From the NCBI RefSeq assembly GCF_000503775.1, contig NZ_KI629787.1:211870-275869 (forward strand): a stretch of 64,000 bases of DNA, written 5' to 3'. Within the stretch, counting starts at the first letter, position 1, and each line of letters starts with the position of its first letter. Shown here in pieces: positions 9,436-16,262 of this stretch. This DNA is from Brevibacillus panacihumi W25. GTDB lineage: Bacteria; Bacillota; Bacilli; Brevibacillales; Brevibacillaceae. The notes beneath the pieces were generated by a model that ran no database searches, had not been told where the DNA came from, and saw only the letters and a program-made list of their open reading frames with translations. Made by a program: the position numbers and the translations under genes.

Positions 9436-9482
9436 GGATTCCCTTATATCAGATAGAAGTATATCTGGCGGGAGTCCTTTTT
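9436..9482 (+). terminator. Stem-loop terminator after motB-like gene
   Basis: GGATTCCC (9437 onward) pairs with GGGAGTCC, with an inner ATCAGATA/TATCT helix and a T5-6 run at 9478-9482. Confidence 0.8.
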
Positions 9483-9544
9483 GCCGTATTTTTTAGAATC
9501 TTCCGCCTTGCCTGCCCATTTGCGAGCGGAAGGTTATACCCAGC

Positions 9545-9620
9545 TTGTGCACAACGTCATGTGGATAATGTGGATAACTCTGTGGAGAATGCCAAAACCG
9601 CGTGATTTTCTTGTGGACAT
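9545..9620. promoter_or_regulatory. Cluster of DnaA-box-like 9-mers
   Basis: Two perfect DnaA boxes in reverse orientation (TGTGGATAA, i.e. TTATCCACA) lie head to tail at 9560-9568 and 9569-9577. Around them are TTGTGCACA at 9545-9553 (fits TTNTNCACA and is nearly palindromic), TGTGGAGAA at 9581-9589 and TGTGGACAT at 9612-9620, the last two with mismatches. The cluster lies 45 bases before the binding-protein gene. DnaA binding is inferred from the motif only. See findings. Confidence 0.6.
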
Positions 9621-9664
9621 GGTTGGGGACAAAAATGAATCAGACAGATCTAGGGGGTTATGAC

Positions 9665-10462
9665 ATGAAACTTGGAAAGAAGTGGCTGGCAACTCTTGCG
9701 CTGACGATTGGTTTCGGGATGGTGGCAGCGGGCTGTGGATCGGGCGCGGCGCCAAGCAGCGGGTCGTCGGGCGGATCCGGAGAGAAGGTGTACGTGGTCG
9801 GGACGGACGCGGCCTATCCGCCGTTCCAGGTACTGGAGGCTGATGGCAAGATCACGGGCCACGACATCGATGTGATGAATGCTGTTGCGGAAGCGGGAGG
9901 CTTCAAGATCGAATGGCGCAATACGGGATGGGACCCGCTCTTTGACGGGTTGGACAAAGGAACGGTAGACATCGGGATCTCCTCGATTACCATCACCGAC
10001 AAGCGCAAAGAAAAGTACGACTTCTCTGACTCCTACTTCGTGGCCAATCAGTTGATCCTGGTTCCCGAGGATTCTCCAGTGACGAAACTGGCGGACCTGG
10101 AAGGAAAGAACATCGGTGTCCAGGCAGCGACTACGGGTGAAGAAGTGGTGAAGAAAGCGTTTGGTGATACGTACGCGGGATTAAAGGGTTATGACGATAT
10201 GCCTTCCTCCGTCGACGACTTCTTTAATGGCCGCGTCGATGCAGTAGTAGGAGACAACGGGGTCATTGCGTTCTACGCGAAGAAAAATCCGGGCAAGAAG
10301 TTCAAGCTGGTCGATGACCAATCCTTTGAAAAAGAATACTACGGCATCATGGTGAAAAAGGGCAATACCGAGATCTTGAACAAAATCAATGACGGTCTGA
10401 AAAAGATCAAGGAAAACGGCAAGCTCCAGGAAATCTACAACCAATACTTCGGCAACCAGTAA
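9665..10462 (+). CDS. Amino-acid ABC transporter substrate-binding lipoprotein
   Basis: The 265-residue precursor has a lipoprotein signal peptide (Lys-rich start, hydrophobic core, lipobox AAGC with Cys24), a Gly/Ser spacer, then a family 3 solute-binding fold: VVGTDAAYPPFQV, GHDIDVMNAVAEAGGF, GLDKGTVDIGISSITIT and the NGRVDAVVGDNGV segment. This is the polar amino acid (Gln/His/Arg type) branch. ATG 9665 is chosen because GGGGG lies upstream and it gives a proper signal peptide. The partner permease gene is 1.4 kb downstream beyond a TnpB element, and no ATPase gene follows. Confidence 0.9.
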   Translation: MKLGKKWLATLALTIGFGMVAAGCGSGAAPSSGSSGGSGEKVYVVGTDAAYPPFQVLEADGKITGHDIDVMNAVAEAGGFKIEWRNTGWDPLFDGLDKGTVDIGISSITITDKRKEKYDFSDSYFVANQLILVPEDSPVTKLADLEGKNIGVQAATTGEEVVKKAFGDTYAGLKGYDDMPSSVDDFFNGRVDAVVGDNGVIAFYAKKNPGKKFKLVDDQSFEKEYYGIMVKKGNTEILNKINDGLKKIKENGKLQEIYNQYFGNQ

Positions 10463-10479
10463 CGTGCATGAAACAGTTC

Positions 10480-10512
10480 GAGTGCGTCCGGACTTGGACG
10501 CACTCTCAGACT
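10480..10512 (+). terminator. Perfect 10-bp stem-loop after binding-protein gene
   Basis: GAGTGCGTCC (10480-10489) pairs perfectly with GGACGCACTC (10496-10505) around a 6-base loop. The tail is weak in T. It may attenuate read-through toward the permease, or be part of the left end of the TnpB element. Confidence 0.6.
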
Positions 10513-10640
10513 TTTGGCAACAGCCGAAATTTAGACAACGAGGGGCAATCCGGAAGGCTGAAACGATCGTCACGACTTTCTGTTGTCGGTGGATATGTGG
10601 GAGAACATAGGAAAGAAGTTGCTTTAGGAGCGGATGGTAG

Positions 10641-11759
10641 ATGTTTCTTGCAAAAAAAGTAAGAATCCAACCAACTCCCGGGCAGGAACAAGCATTATGG
10701 CGTTCGGCTGGCGCGGCCCGCTGGGTATATAATTGGACGCTTGCACAACAGGAAGACAACTATCGTAGAGGCAGAAAATTTATTTCCGACGGCGTATTGC
10801 GCAAAAAACTCACGAGGTTAAAGCGGACGGTGGAATATGTCTGGCTGAATAAGATCTCTGCCCAAACAACAAAACAAGCTGTTAAAGACGCATGTGACGC
10901 TTACAAGAGGATGTTCAACGGACAATCTCGGAAGCCAAATTATAAGAGCAAGAAACGTTCGAAACCTGCATTCTACAGCAGGTATGATCGTTTTAGGACA
11001 AATGGTTGCCAGATTTATCTGGAGAAGATCGGTTGGATTCAAACCAGCGAACCGATTCCTGTATCTGACAAGTATTGCAATCCGCGCATATCGTTCGACG
11101 GCAAATACTGGTACGTATCTGTAGTAATCGATATGGAGCAGGAACAATCGGAGTTAACAGACATCACCATTGGCATTGACGTTGGCATCAAAGAATTGGC
11201 GGTATGCAGTAACGGAATGGTATTCAAAAACATCAATAAGTCGGCCGCTGTAAGAAAGCGTGAGAAGCGGTTACGCAGGTTGCAGCGTAAAGTTTCCCGC
11301 AAATACGAAATGAACAAGGAGGGAAACCGTTTCGTCAAGACATGCAATATTGTAAAGGTTGAGAAGTCGGTTCGTTTGCTTCATCGGAAACTGACGAATA
11401 TCCGTACCAATCACATTCACCAAGCGACAAATGCCATAGCGAAAACCAAGCCGGGCACTGTCGTGATGGAGGATTTGAATGTGAGAGGGATGATGAGGAA
11501 CCGCCACTTGAGCAGAGCGATAGCCGAGCAAAAGCTTCATGAATTTATCAGGCAGATGAAATACAAGTGCGAAAAGTTCGGGGCGACATTTATCCAAGCT
11601 GACAAATGGTTTCCTTCATCAAAAATGTGTTCAAGTTGTGGAAAGGTAAAGTCGAATCTAAAATTATCCGACCGCATTTATGAGTGCGATTGCGGACTCG
11701 TAATCGACCGCGACATGAACGCAGCGATTAACTTGTCCAAATTGGCAATCTGCACCTGA
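10641..11759 (+). CDS. tnpB: TnpB RNA-guided nuclease, IS200/IS605 (IS1341) type
   Basis: This 372-residue protein is full length. It has the N-terminal basic domain (VRIQPTPGQEQALWRSAGAA), RuvC-I IGIDVGIKELAV (Asp180), RuvC-II VVMEDLNVRGM (Glu277), a zinc finger with Cys330, Cys333, Cys349 and Cys351, and RuvC-III DRDMNAA (Asp358). All catalytic residues are present. TnpB proteins use an omega-RNA made from the 3' end of the element to cut DNA near a short adjacent motif. No TnpA transposase is visible, so the element is the TnpB-only kind. It sits between the binding-protein and permease genes of one transporter. AGGAG precedes ATG 10641. Confidence 0.93.
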   Translation: MFLAKKVRIQPTPGQEQALWRSAGAARWVYNWTLAQQEDNYRRGRKFISDGVLRKKLTRLKRTVEYVWLNKISAQTTKQAVKDACDAYKRMFNGQSRKPNYKSKKRSKPAFYSRYDRFRTNGCQIYLEKIGWIQTSEPIPVSDKYCNPRISFDGKYWYVSVVIDMEQEQSELTDITIGIDVGIKELAVCSNGMVFKNINKSAAVRKREKRLRRLQRKVSRKYEMNKEGNRFVKTCNIVKVEKSVRLLHRKLTNIRTNHIHQATNAIAKTKPGTVVMEDLNVRGMMRNRHLSRAIAEQKLHEFIRQMKYKCEKFGATFIQADKWFPSSKMCSSCGKVKSNLKLSDRIYECDCGLVIDRDMNAAINLSKLAICT

Positions 11760-11890
11760 GCGCTTACCCCAAAAGGTAGGATTCGTTGCATCCGAATGAA
11801 CGCCTGTGGAGTGTCATACCAAACGCAAGTAGCCCAGGCAAAAGCGGGCACGTCGAAGCAGGAAGCAAACAAGACTTGTGCAGACTTGTA
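11700..11890 (+). ncRNA. Putative omega-RNA / right end of first TnpB element
   Basis: By analogy with IS605 elements, the 3' end of tnpB plus the next ~130 bases should form the guide RNA scaffold. Visible structure: ATTCG (11781-11785) with CGAAT (11793-11797), and GCCTG (11802-11806) with CAGGC (11835-11839). A GAAGCAGGAAGC segment (near 11856-11867), which I recall from right ends of such elements, is also present. The element's exact end, hence the start of the guide, is not determined; about 11890 is my estimate. Confidence 0.4.
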
Positions 11891-11916
11891 CAATCTCTTG
11901 GCAACGGAAGGGACGT

Positions 11917-12591
11917 TTGGACTGGAGCGTCATTTATGATTACCGGGAGCTTTTTTACAAGGGCGTTATGGTCACAATTCTGCTCACTGTAGTTGCTACG
12001 GTTTGTGGAACCATCCTGGGATTGTTCATCAGTCTTGGGAAGATGTCGGGCATTCGGATCCTGCGCTGGATCTGCTCTATCTACGTGGAGTTGTTCCGCG
12101 GGACGCCGATGCTTGTGCAGATCTTGTTGATCCACTTTGCTATCATTCCCTCGATTTGGGGACTTTTGTTTCCAGGGGAGAACAGTCCGGAAGCGATCTA
12201 TTCTGGTTTTGTCGCGTTGTCGCTCAATGCGGCGGCGTATATAGCGGAGATTTTCCGGGCCGGAATTCAATCGATCGACCCTGGTCAGATGGAGGCAGCG
12301 CGTTCCTTGGGGATGACCAAAGGAATGGCGATGCGCACGATTATTCTGCCGCAGGCGTTTACTCGCATGCTTCCTGCATTTGGAAATGAATTTATTTCTC
12401 TTTTAAAGGATTCTTCTCTGACAGCCGTTATTGCTACTCCTGACCTGAACTATGCGGCGATGAACGTCGCGAAAAGCACCTTTGAACGCTATCCGCCGTA
12501 TTTGACGGAAGCAGCGGTGTATCTGGTCTTGACGCTGTTCCTCTCGCGCGTGGTCGTGCGGGGATTGGAGAAAAAATATTCGACCCGCTAA
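11917..12591 (+). CDS. Amino-acid ABC transporter permease
   Basis: The 224-residue membrane protein has the polar amino acid permease layout: a first helix (GVMVTILLTVVATVCGTILG), the VELFRGTPMLVQILLIHF segment typical of the HisM/GlnP family, and the EAA loop (EIFRAGIQSIDPGQMEAARSLGM) that contacts the ATPase. TTG 11917 is preferred, just after GGAAGGGA; a longer frame from GTG 11878 would run into the probable right end of the TnpB element. It belongs with the binding protein at 9665. The coding sequence appears intact despite the insertion. The next gene is cspA-like, so the required ATPase must come from elsewhere. Confidence 0.85.
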   Translation: MDWSVIYDYRELFYKGVMVTILLTVVATVCGTILGLFISLGKMSGIRILRWICSIYVELFRGTPMLVQILLIHFAIIPSIWGLLFPGENSPEAIYSGFVALSLNAAAYIAEIFRAGIQSIDPGQMEAARSLGMTKGMAMRTIILPQAFTRMLPAFGNEFISLLKDSSLTAVIATPDLNYAAMNVAKSTFERYPPYLTEAAVYLVLTLFLSRVVVRGLEKKYSTR

Positions 12592-12699
12592 CGGGAAATG
12601 AAGGAATTTGACTGTCCAAAATGGGAATGATATAGTCAGACACGGGAGAATATCCCAGTTTCTTACAAAACGGTAAATAGGAAAGGGTTGTGCTTTTTC

Positions 12700-12897
12700 A
12701 TGCAAGGCAAAGTGAAATGGTTTAACGCAGAAAAAGGGTTTGGTTTTATCGAGCGCGAAGGCGGCGACGACGTATTCGTTCACTTCTCCGCGATCCAATC
12801 GGATGGTTTCCGTACGTTGGAAGAAGGACAAGAGGTCGAATTCGACATCGTGGAAGGCGATCGTGGTCCGCAGGCAGCCAACGTCGTAAAATTGTAG
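12700..12897 (+). CDS. Cold-shock protein, CspA/CspB family
   Basis: The 65-residue OB-fold protein shows both RNA-binding motifs, KGFGFIE and DVFVHF, and ends in PQAANVVKL. These proteins melt RNA secondary structure in cold and growing cells. ATG 12700 is chosen, giving the standard MQGKVKWFN start, about 12 bases behind GAAAGGG; the longer frame from 12688 is not family-like. Confidence 0.95.
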   Translation: MQGKVKWFNAEKGFGFIEREGGDDVFVHFSAIQSDGFRTLEEGQEVEFDIVEGDRGPQAANVVKL

Positions 12898-12906
12898 GCA
12901 AAATGA

Positions 12907-12941
12907 AATCCCCCTGGCCTTTTGATAGGTGCAGGGGGATT
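12907..12941. terminator. Bidirectional terminator between csp and HD-GYP genes
   Basis: AATCCCCCTG (12907-12916) pairs with CAGGGGGATT (12932-12941). It lies between two convergent genes, so it likely serves both strands. Confidence 0.75.
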
Positions 12942-12947
12942 AGTATG

Positions 12948-14006
12948 TTATCCGATCATTTTCATAATGCGAAGCGAGCGGTATTGGCGCAAATCGAGGA
13001 ATTCTTCTCCCCGTCGCACCAGTGGACGAGTCGGTTCATCCTGATGTACCATGACAATTTCAACGGTATCTCCGTTGTTTAGGACGCCCTCGGTCCCGAC
13101 ATACAATTGAGCGATATAATGAATAAATAAAGACACGATGGAAGCTTGCAGCTTCAAGGCACAGGCCTGCTCCCACAGGATGTTGGCGGCTTCAAAAGGG
13201 GATATGCCCAACCTATAGACGCGATCCGAGCACATGGCATCGAAAAAGTCGGCCACGCTGACGATCTGGCATTCCAGAGGGATGGCTTCTTTGGTCAGCT
13301 GATGCGGATAGCCGCTGCCGTCCAGGCGTTCATGATGCATCAGGGCGCACAAGGCGATCGTTTCTTCCGCACCGTCCATCTGGCGAATGATTTGGGCGCC
13401 GTACTGGGAGTGCTGTTTGATGACCTCATACTCGGCGGGTTCCAATCTCCCCGGCTTTGCGAGCAATTCGTCAGGGACCTGCAATTTTCCGATGTCGTGC
13501 AAAAGGCCCGCATGCCCGAGCATCATGACTTCCTCATCGCTTTTTCCCAGCAATTTGCCGATAAGAGCGGACAGCATCCCTACATGAAGGGAGTGGCGAG
13601 CAAGGTAGTTTTGTGTCCCGCCCTGACTGTACACAAAACGAAGGAAGCTTGAATTCGGCAAAACATGCTCCAACAATGGAGTAAAGGCTTGATGAAATTG
13701 ATGAATAGGAGGAACCGTTCCACTCGCAACCTGCTCGAACAGGTGCTCCATTCGTTTCGTCGCGAGGAGATACTGGCGTGCTCCCTCTGCATCACTTTGG
13801 ATCAGGAGTGGGAAAGGCATTGGTAATTCCGGTACTGCGTCTGATTCTGCTACGAATACCGCTGATATCTGGTGAGAACGAAGCAAGCGAATATCACTTT
13901 GATGTAGGACCACACCCGCCGGCAAGAGCAGGAGTCCATACTCATTGTAGATGTCTTTTGCCACCGTTTTGCCAATGATAGAGCGGGAAGGTTTCACCTC
14001 TATCAT
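12948..14006 (-). CDS. HD-GYP domain phosphodiesterase
   Basis: The 352-residue protein has a non-membrane N-terminal domain followed by an HD-GYP domain: LLHDIGKLQVPDELLAKPG, HHERLDGSGYPHQL and VADFFDAMCSDR. HD-GYP proteins hydrolyse cyclic di-GMP, and the key HD and GYP residues are all present. The start codon has GGAGG five to eight bases upstream. It is transcribed toward cspA. A second, membrane-bound HD-GYP protein lies at 31174. Given the nearby stator and flagellar genes, a link to the motility/sessile switch is plausible but inferred. Confidence 0.9.
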   Translation of the reverse strand: MIEVKPSRSIIGKTVAKDIYNEYGLLLLPAGVVLHQSDIRLLRSHQISAVFVAESDAVPELPMPFPLLIQSDAEGARQYLLATKRMEHLFEQVASGTVPPIHQFHQAFTPLLEHVLPNSSFLRFVYSQGGTQNYLARHSLHVGMLSALIGKLLGKSDEEVMMLGHAGLLHDIGKLQVPDELLAKPGRLEPAEYEVIKQHSQYGAQIIRQMDGAEETIALCALMHHERLDGSGYPHQLTKEAIPLECQIVSVADFFDAMCSDRVYRLGISPFEAANILWEQACALKLQASIVSLFIHYIAQLYVGTEGVLNNGDTVEIVMVHQDEPTRPLVRRGEEFLDLRQYRSLRIMKMIG

Positions 14007-14174
14007 GATGAGGTCCTCCTGTGCGATCGATAACCGCGACTTATTGGGATATAGGGATTATTATATCATAGGAGCCTAGTAAGTATTGGAAATTTTTTAA
14101 CACTCTCCAATAGACATCTCCAACTTTTTAGGGTGAAAATTTCTATATAGCGTAAGCCAAAGACAATGGAGTTA

Positions 14175-14197
14175 TGATATACTGGAACAAACGTTCG
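14175..14197 (+). promoter_or_regulatory. Extended -10 promoter with LexA/DinR-like box before second tnpB
   Basis: TGATATACT (14175-14183) is an extended -10 element. It runs straight into GGAACAAACGTTCG (14184-14197), which fits the Bacillus DinR/LexA pattern GAAC-N4-GTTC and shares GAACAAACGTT with the box before uvrB in this window. The operator overlaps the expected transcription start, 24 bases before the tnpB ATG. No good -35 is seen. Confidence 0.55.
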
Positions 14198-14221
14198 TTA
14201 TAAGTGTGAGGTGATTCATAT

Positions 14222-15334
14222 ATGGCAAACAAAGCATATAAGTTTCGTCTTTACCCAACCGGGGAACAAGAGCAACTTCTGATGAAAACCTTCGGATGCG
14301 TTCGTTTCGTTTATAACAAAATGTTAGCTGAACAAAAGGAAATTTATATGCGATTCAAAGATGATAAAGAAGGACTTAAGAAGCAAAAGTTCCCTACTCC
14401 TGCCAAATACAAAAATGAGTTTGCATGGCTTAAGGAGGTAGACAGTCTTGCGTTGGCAAACACGCAACTACATCTACAGAAGGCGTACAAAAACTTCTTT
14501 TCTGGCCGTGCTGCATTTCCGAGGTTCAAGACCCGTAAGGCTAGACAATCCTACACGACTAATGTAGTCAACGAAAATATTCTCCTTTTGGATGGTTTTA
14601 TCAAGTTACCAAAATTGAAATTTGTAAAATTGAAGCAACATCGAGAAATTCCAGATCATCATATTATTAAGTCCTGTACCGTTTCGCGCACAAAAACAGG
14701 AAAGTTTTATGTTTCCATTCTCACCGAATACGAAAATCAACCTCTACAGAAGGAAGTACATTCTGTCGTTGGTTTAGATTTTTCCATGAATGGCTTATTT
14801 GTCGATAGCGAAGAAGGTAAGACAGCCAATTACCCTCGTTTCTATCGCAAAGCCCTGAAAAAGTTAGCGAAGGAACAGCGGATTTTATCGCGTAGAAAGA
14901 AGGGGTCCAATCGTTGGTACAAACAAAGAATGAAAGTAGCAAGGGTACATGAAGGAATTACAAACAGGCGAAAAGATTTTTTACATAAGCAATCGCACAA
15001 GTTAGCAAAACAGTACGATTGCGTGGTGATTGAAGACCTCAACATGAAGGGAATGTCACAAGCCCTACACTTAGGGAAAAGTGTTACCGACAATTCCTGG
15101 GGCATGTTCACGACATTTCTCCAATACAAGTTAGAGGAGCAAGGGAAAAAACTGATCAAAATAGATAAATGGTTTCCATCATCCAAAACTTGCTCATGTT
15201 GTGGTCAAATCAAGGAGTCTTTCTCCCTTTCTGAGCGCACATTCCACTGTAAATGTGGCTTTGTGGTGGACAGAGACTGGAACGCATCCCTCAATATCAA
15301 GAATGAAGGATTGCGCCTTTTAGCGTTAGCATAG
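14222..15334 (+). CDS. tnpB: TnpB RNA-guided nuclease, second and divergent copy
   Basis: This 370-residue TnpB has RuvC-I VVGLDFSMNGLFVD (Asp186), RuvC-II VVIEDLNMKGM (Glu271), zinc finger Cys324, Cys327, Cys343 and Cys345, and RuvC-III DRDWNAS (Asp352). All catalytic residues are in place. The protein differs clearly from the copy at 10641, so the two came in separately. It has GTGAGGTG before the ATG at 14222. It lies directly upstream of hpf and downstream of a LexA-like operator, and no TnpA is seen. It is more AT-rich than the core genes around it. Confidence 0.93.
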   Translation: MANKAYKFRLYPTGEQEQLLMKTFGCVRFVYNKMLAEQKEIYMRFKDDKEGLKKQKFPTPAKYKNEFAWLKEVDSLALANTQLHLQKAYKNFFSGRAAFPRFKTRKARQSYTTNVVNENILLLDGFIKLPKLKFVKLKQHREIPDHHIIKSCTVSRTKTGKFYVSILTEYENQPLQKEVHSVVGLDFSMNGLFVDSEEGKTANYPRFYRKALKKLAKEQRILSRRKKGSNRWYKQRMKVARVHEGITNRRKDFLHKQSHKLAKQYDCVVIEDLNMKGMSQALHLGKSVTDNSWGMFTTFLQYKLEEQGKKLIKIDKWFPSSKTCSCCGQIKESFSLSERTFHCKCGFVVDRDWNASLNIKNEGLRLLALA

Positions 15335-15445
15335 CAAAAAACTCTTGGAACGAGAGGGATAGCTCGGTCAGTTTTCGTTGGCTACATAAAGCAACGATAA
15401 GTCGAGAAGACCTACTTAAAAACTTTAAGGTTTTAAGTGGATTGT
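15335..15445 (+). ncRNA. Putative omega-RNA / right end of second TnpB element
   Basis: Small hairpins follow the tnpB stop: CTCT/AGAG near 15343-15357, CGTTG (15376-15380) with CAACG (15392-15396), and an imperfect terminal palindrome CTTAAAAAC...GGTTTTAAG near 15414-15437. This layout fits the subterminal hairpins of IS605-type right ends and the 3' part of an omega-RNA. The exact end is not fixed. Confidence 0.4.
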
Positions 15446-15517
15446 TCACAGTTTCCAGCAGGATTATTTACATTAACGCCGAATATCTTTACATATAGAC
15501 GGAAGGAGGTTGGAACC

Positions 15518-16069
15518 ATGAAATTTAACATTCGTGGAGAAAACATTCAGATCACTGCAGCACTTCGTGACTATGTGGAGAAGAAAGTCGGCCGTCTTAC
15601 CAAATATTTTGAAGAGCCATTTCCGGCAGAGGTGCAAGTTACCTTGCATGTTCAACGCGGAGAAGGCACGATCGAGGTAACGATTCCGTTGAACGGAGTA
15701 ATTATCCGAGCAGAGGAAACGCATGATGATATGTACGCCGCCATCGACCTGGTGGTAGAAAAGCTGGAACGCCAGATTCGCAAGCACAAAACCAAGCTGA
15801 TGCGAAAACTGAGGGTGGAGAGCAACAGCAGGATGATCCACGCCCAGCCAGTAGCTGTCCTGACGGCGGGTCAGGATGAGGAAGACATAGAGATCGATAT
15901 CGTTCGTACCAAGCGATTCGATCTGAAGCCGATGGATGCTCACGAAGCAGTCATGCAGATGGATATGCTGGGACACAACTTCTTCGTCTTCCAAAACAGT
16001 GATACCAACGACGTCAATGTCGTCTACCGTCGCAACGATGGGCGTTACGGGTTAATCGAGCCTAAATAA
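15518..16069 (+). CDS. hpf: Long-form ribosome hibernation promoting factor
   Basis: This 183-residue protein has the N-terminal S30AE/YfiA fold (MKFNIRGENIQITAALRDYV), a linker, and the C-terminal dimerisation domain (IVRTKRFDLKPMDAHEAVMQ ... NVVYRRNDGRYGLIEP). The long form dimerises 70S ribosomes into inactive 100S particles in stationary phase. ATG 15518 has a strong GGAAGGAGG site; the upstream extension from 15437 lies in the TnpB element's flank. Its position before secA is the Bacillus order. The TnpB insertion upstream may have changed its promoter. Confidence 0.95.
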   Translation: MKFNIRGENIQITAALRDYVEKKVGRLTKYFEEPFPAEVQVTLHVQRGEGTIEVTIPLNGVIIRAEETHDDMYAAIDLVVEKLERQIRKHKTKLMRKLRVESNSRMIHAQPVAVLTAGQDEEDIEIDIVRTKRFDLKPMDAHEAVMQMDMLGHNFFVFQNSDTNDVNVVYRRNDGRYGLIEPK

Positions 16070-16101
16070 CGCAACCTTTTATCCTATGATTCGTATAACA
16101 G

Positions 16102-16130
16102 GGGAGTTGCTATTGGCAACTCCCTTTACT
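16102..16130 (+). terminator. Stem-loop between hpf and secA
   Basis: GGGAGTTGC (16102-16110) pairs perfectly with GCAACTCCC (16116-16124), followed by a short TTTACTT tail. Confidence 0.65.
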
Positions 16131-16262
16131 TGTATATGTGAGCACTCATTTGATAAAATAGCTTTTTGAGAGAGTATTTTATTCGGTAGAAATTCAATGG
16201 GCAACTCTCCTGCACAGGCAATGATGATCAGCTTGTTAGGAGCGTATGGAAGGGGTGTCCTC

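Noticed and set aside
10468..10662. 64-residue frame between the binding-protein gene and tnpB
   Set aside because: It overlaps the stem-loop and the tnpB start, lacks a ribosome site and has no coding character.
15437..15517. Upstream extension of hpf
   Set aside because: The added residues fall in the TnpB flank and lack a ribosome site; ATG 15518 has GGAAGGAGG and gives the family N-terminus.
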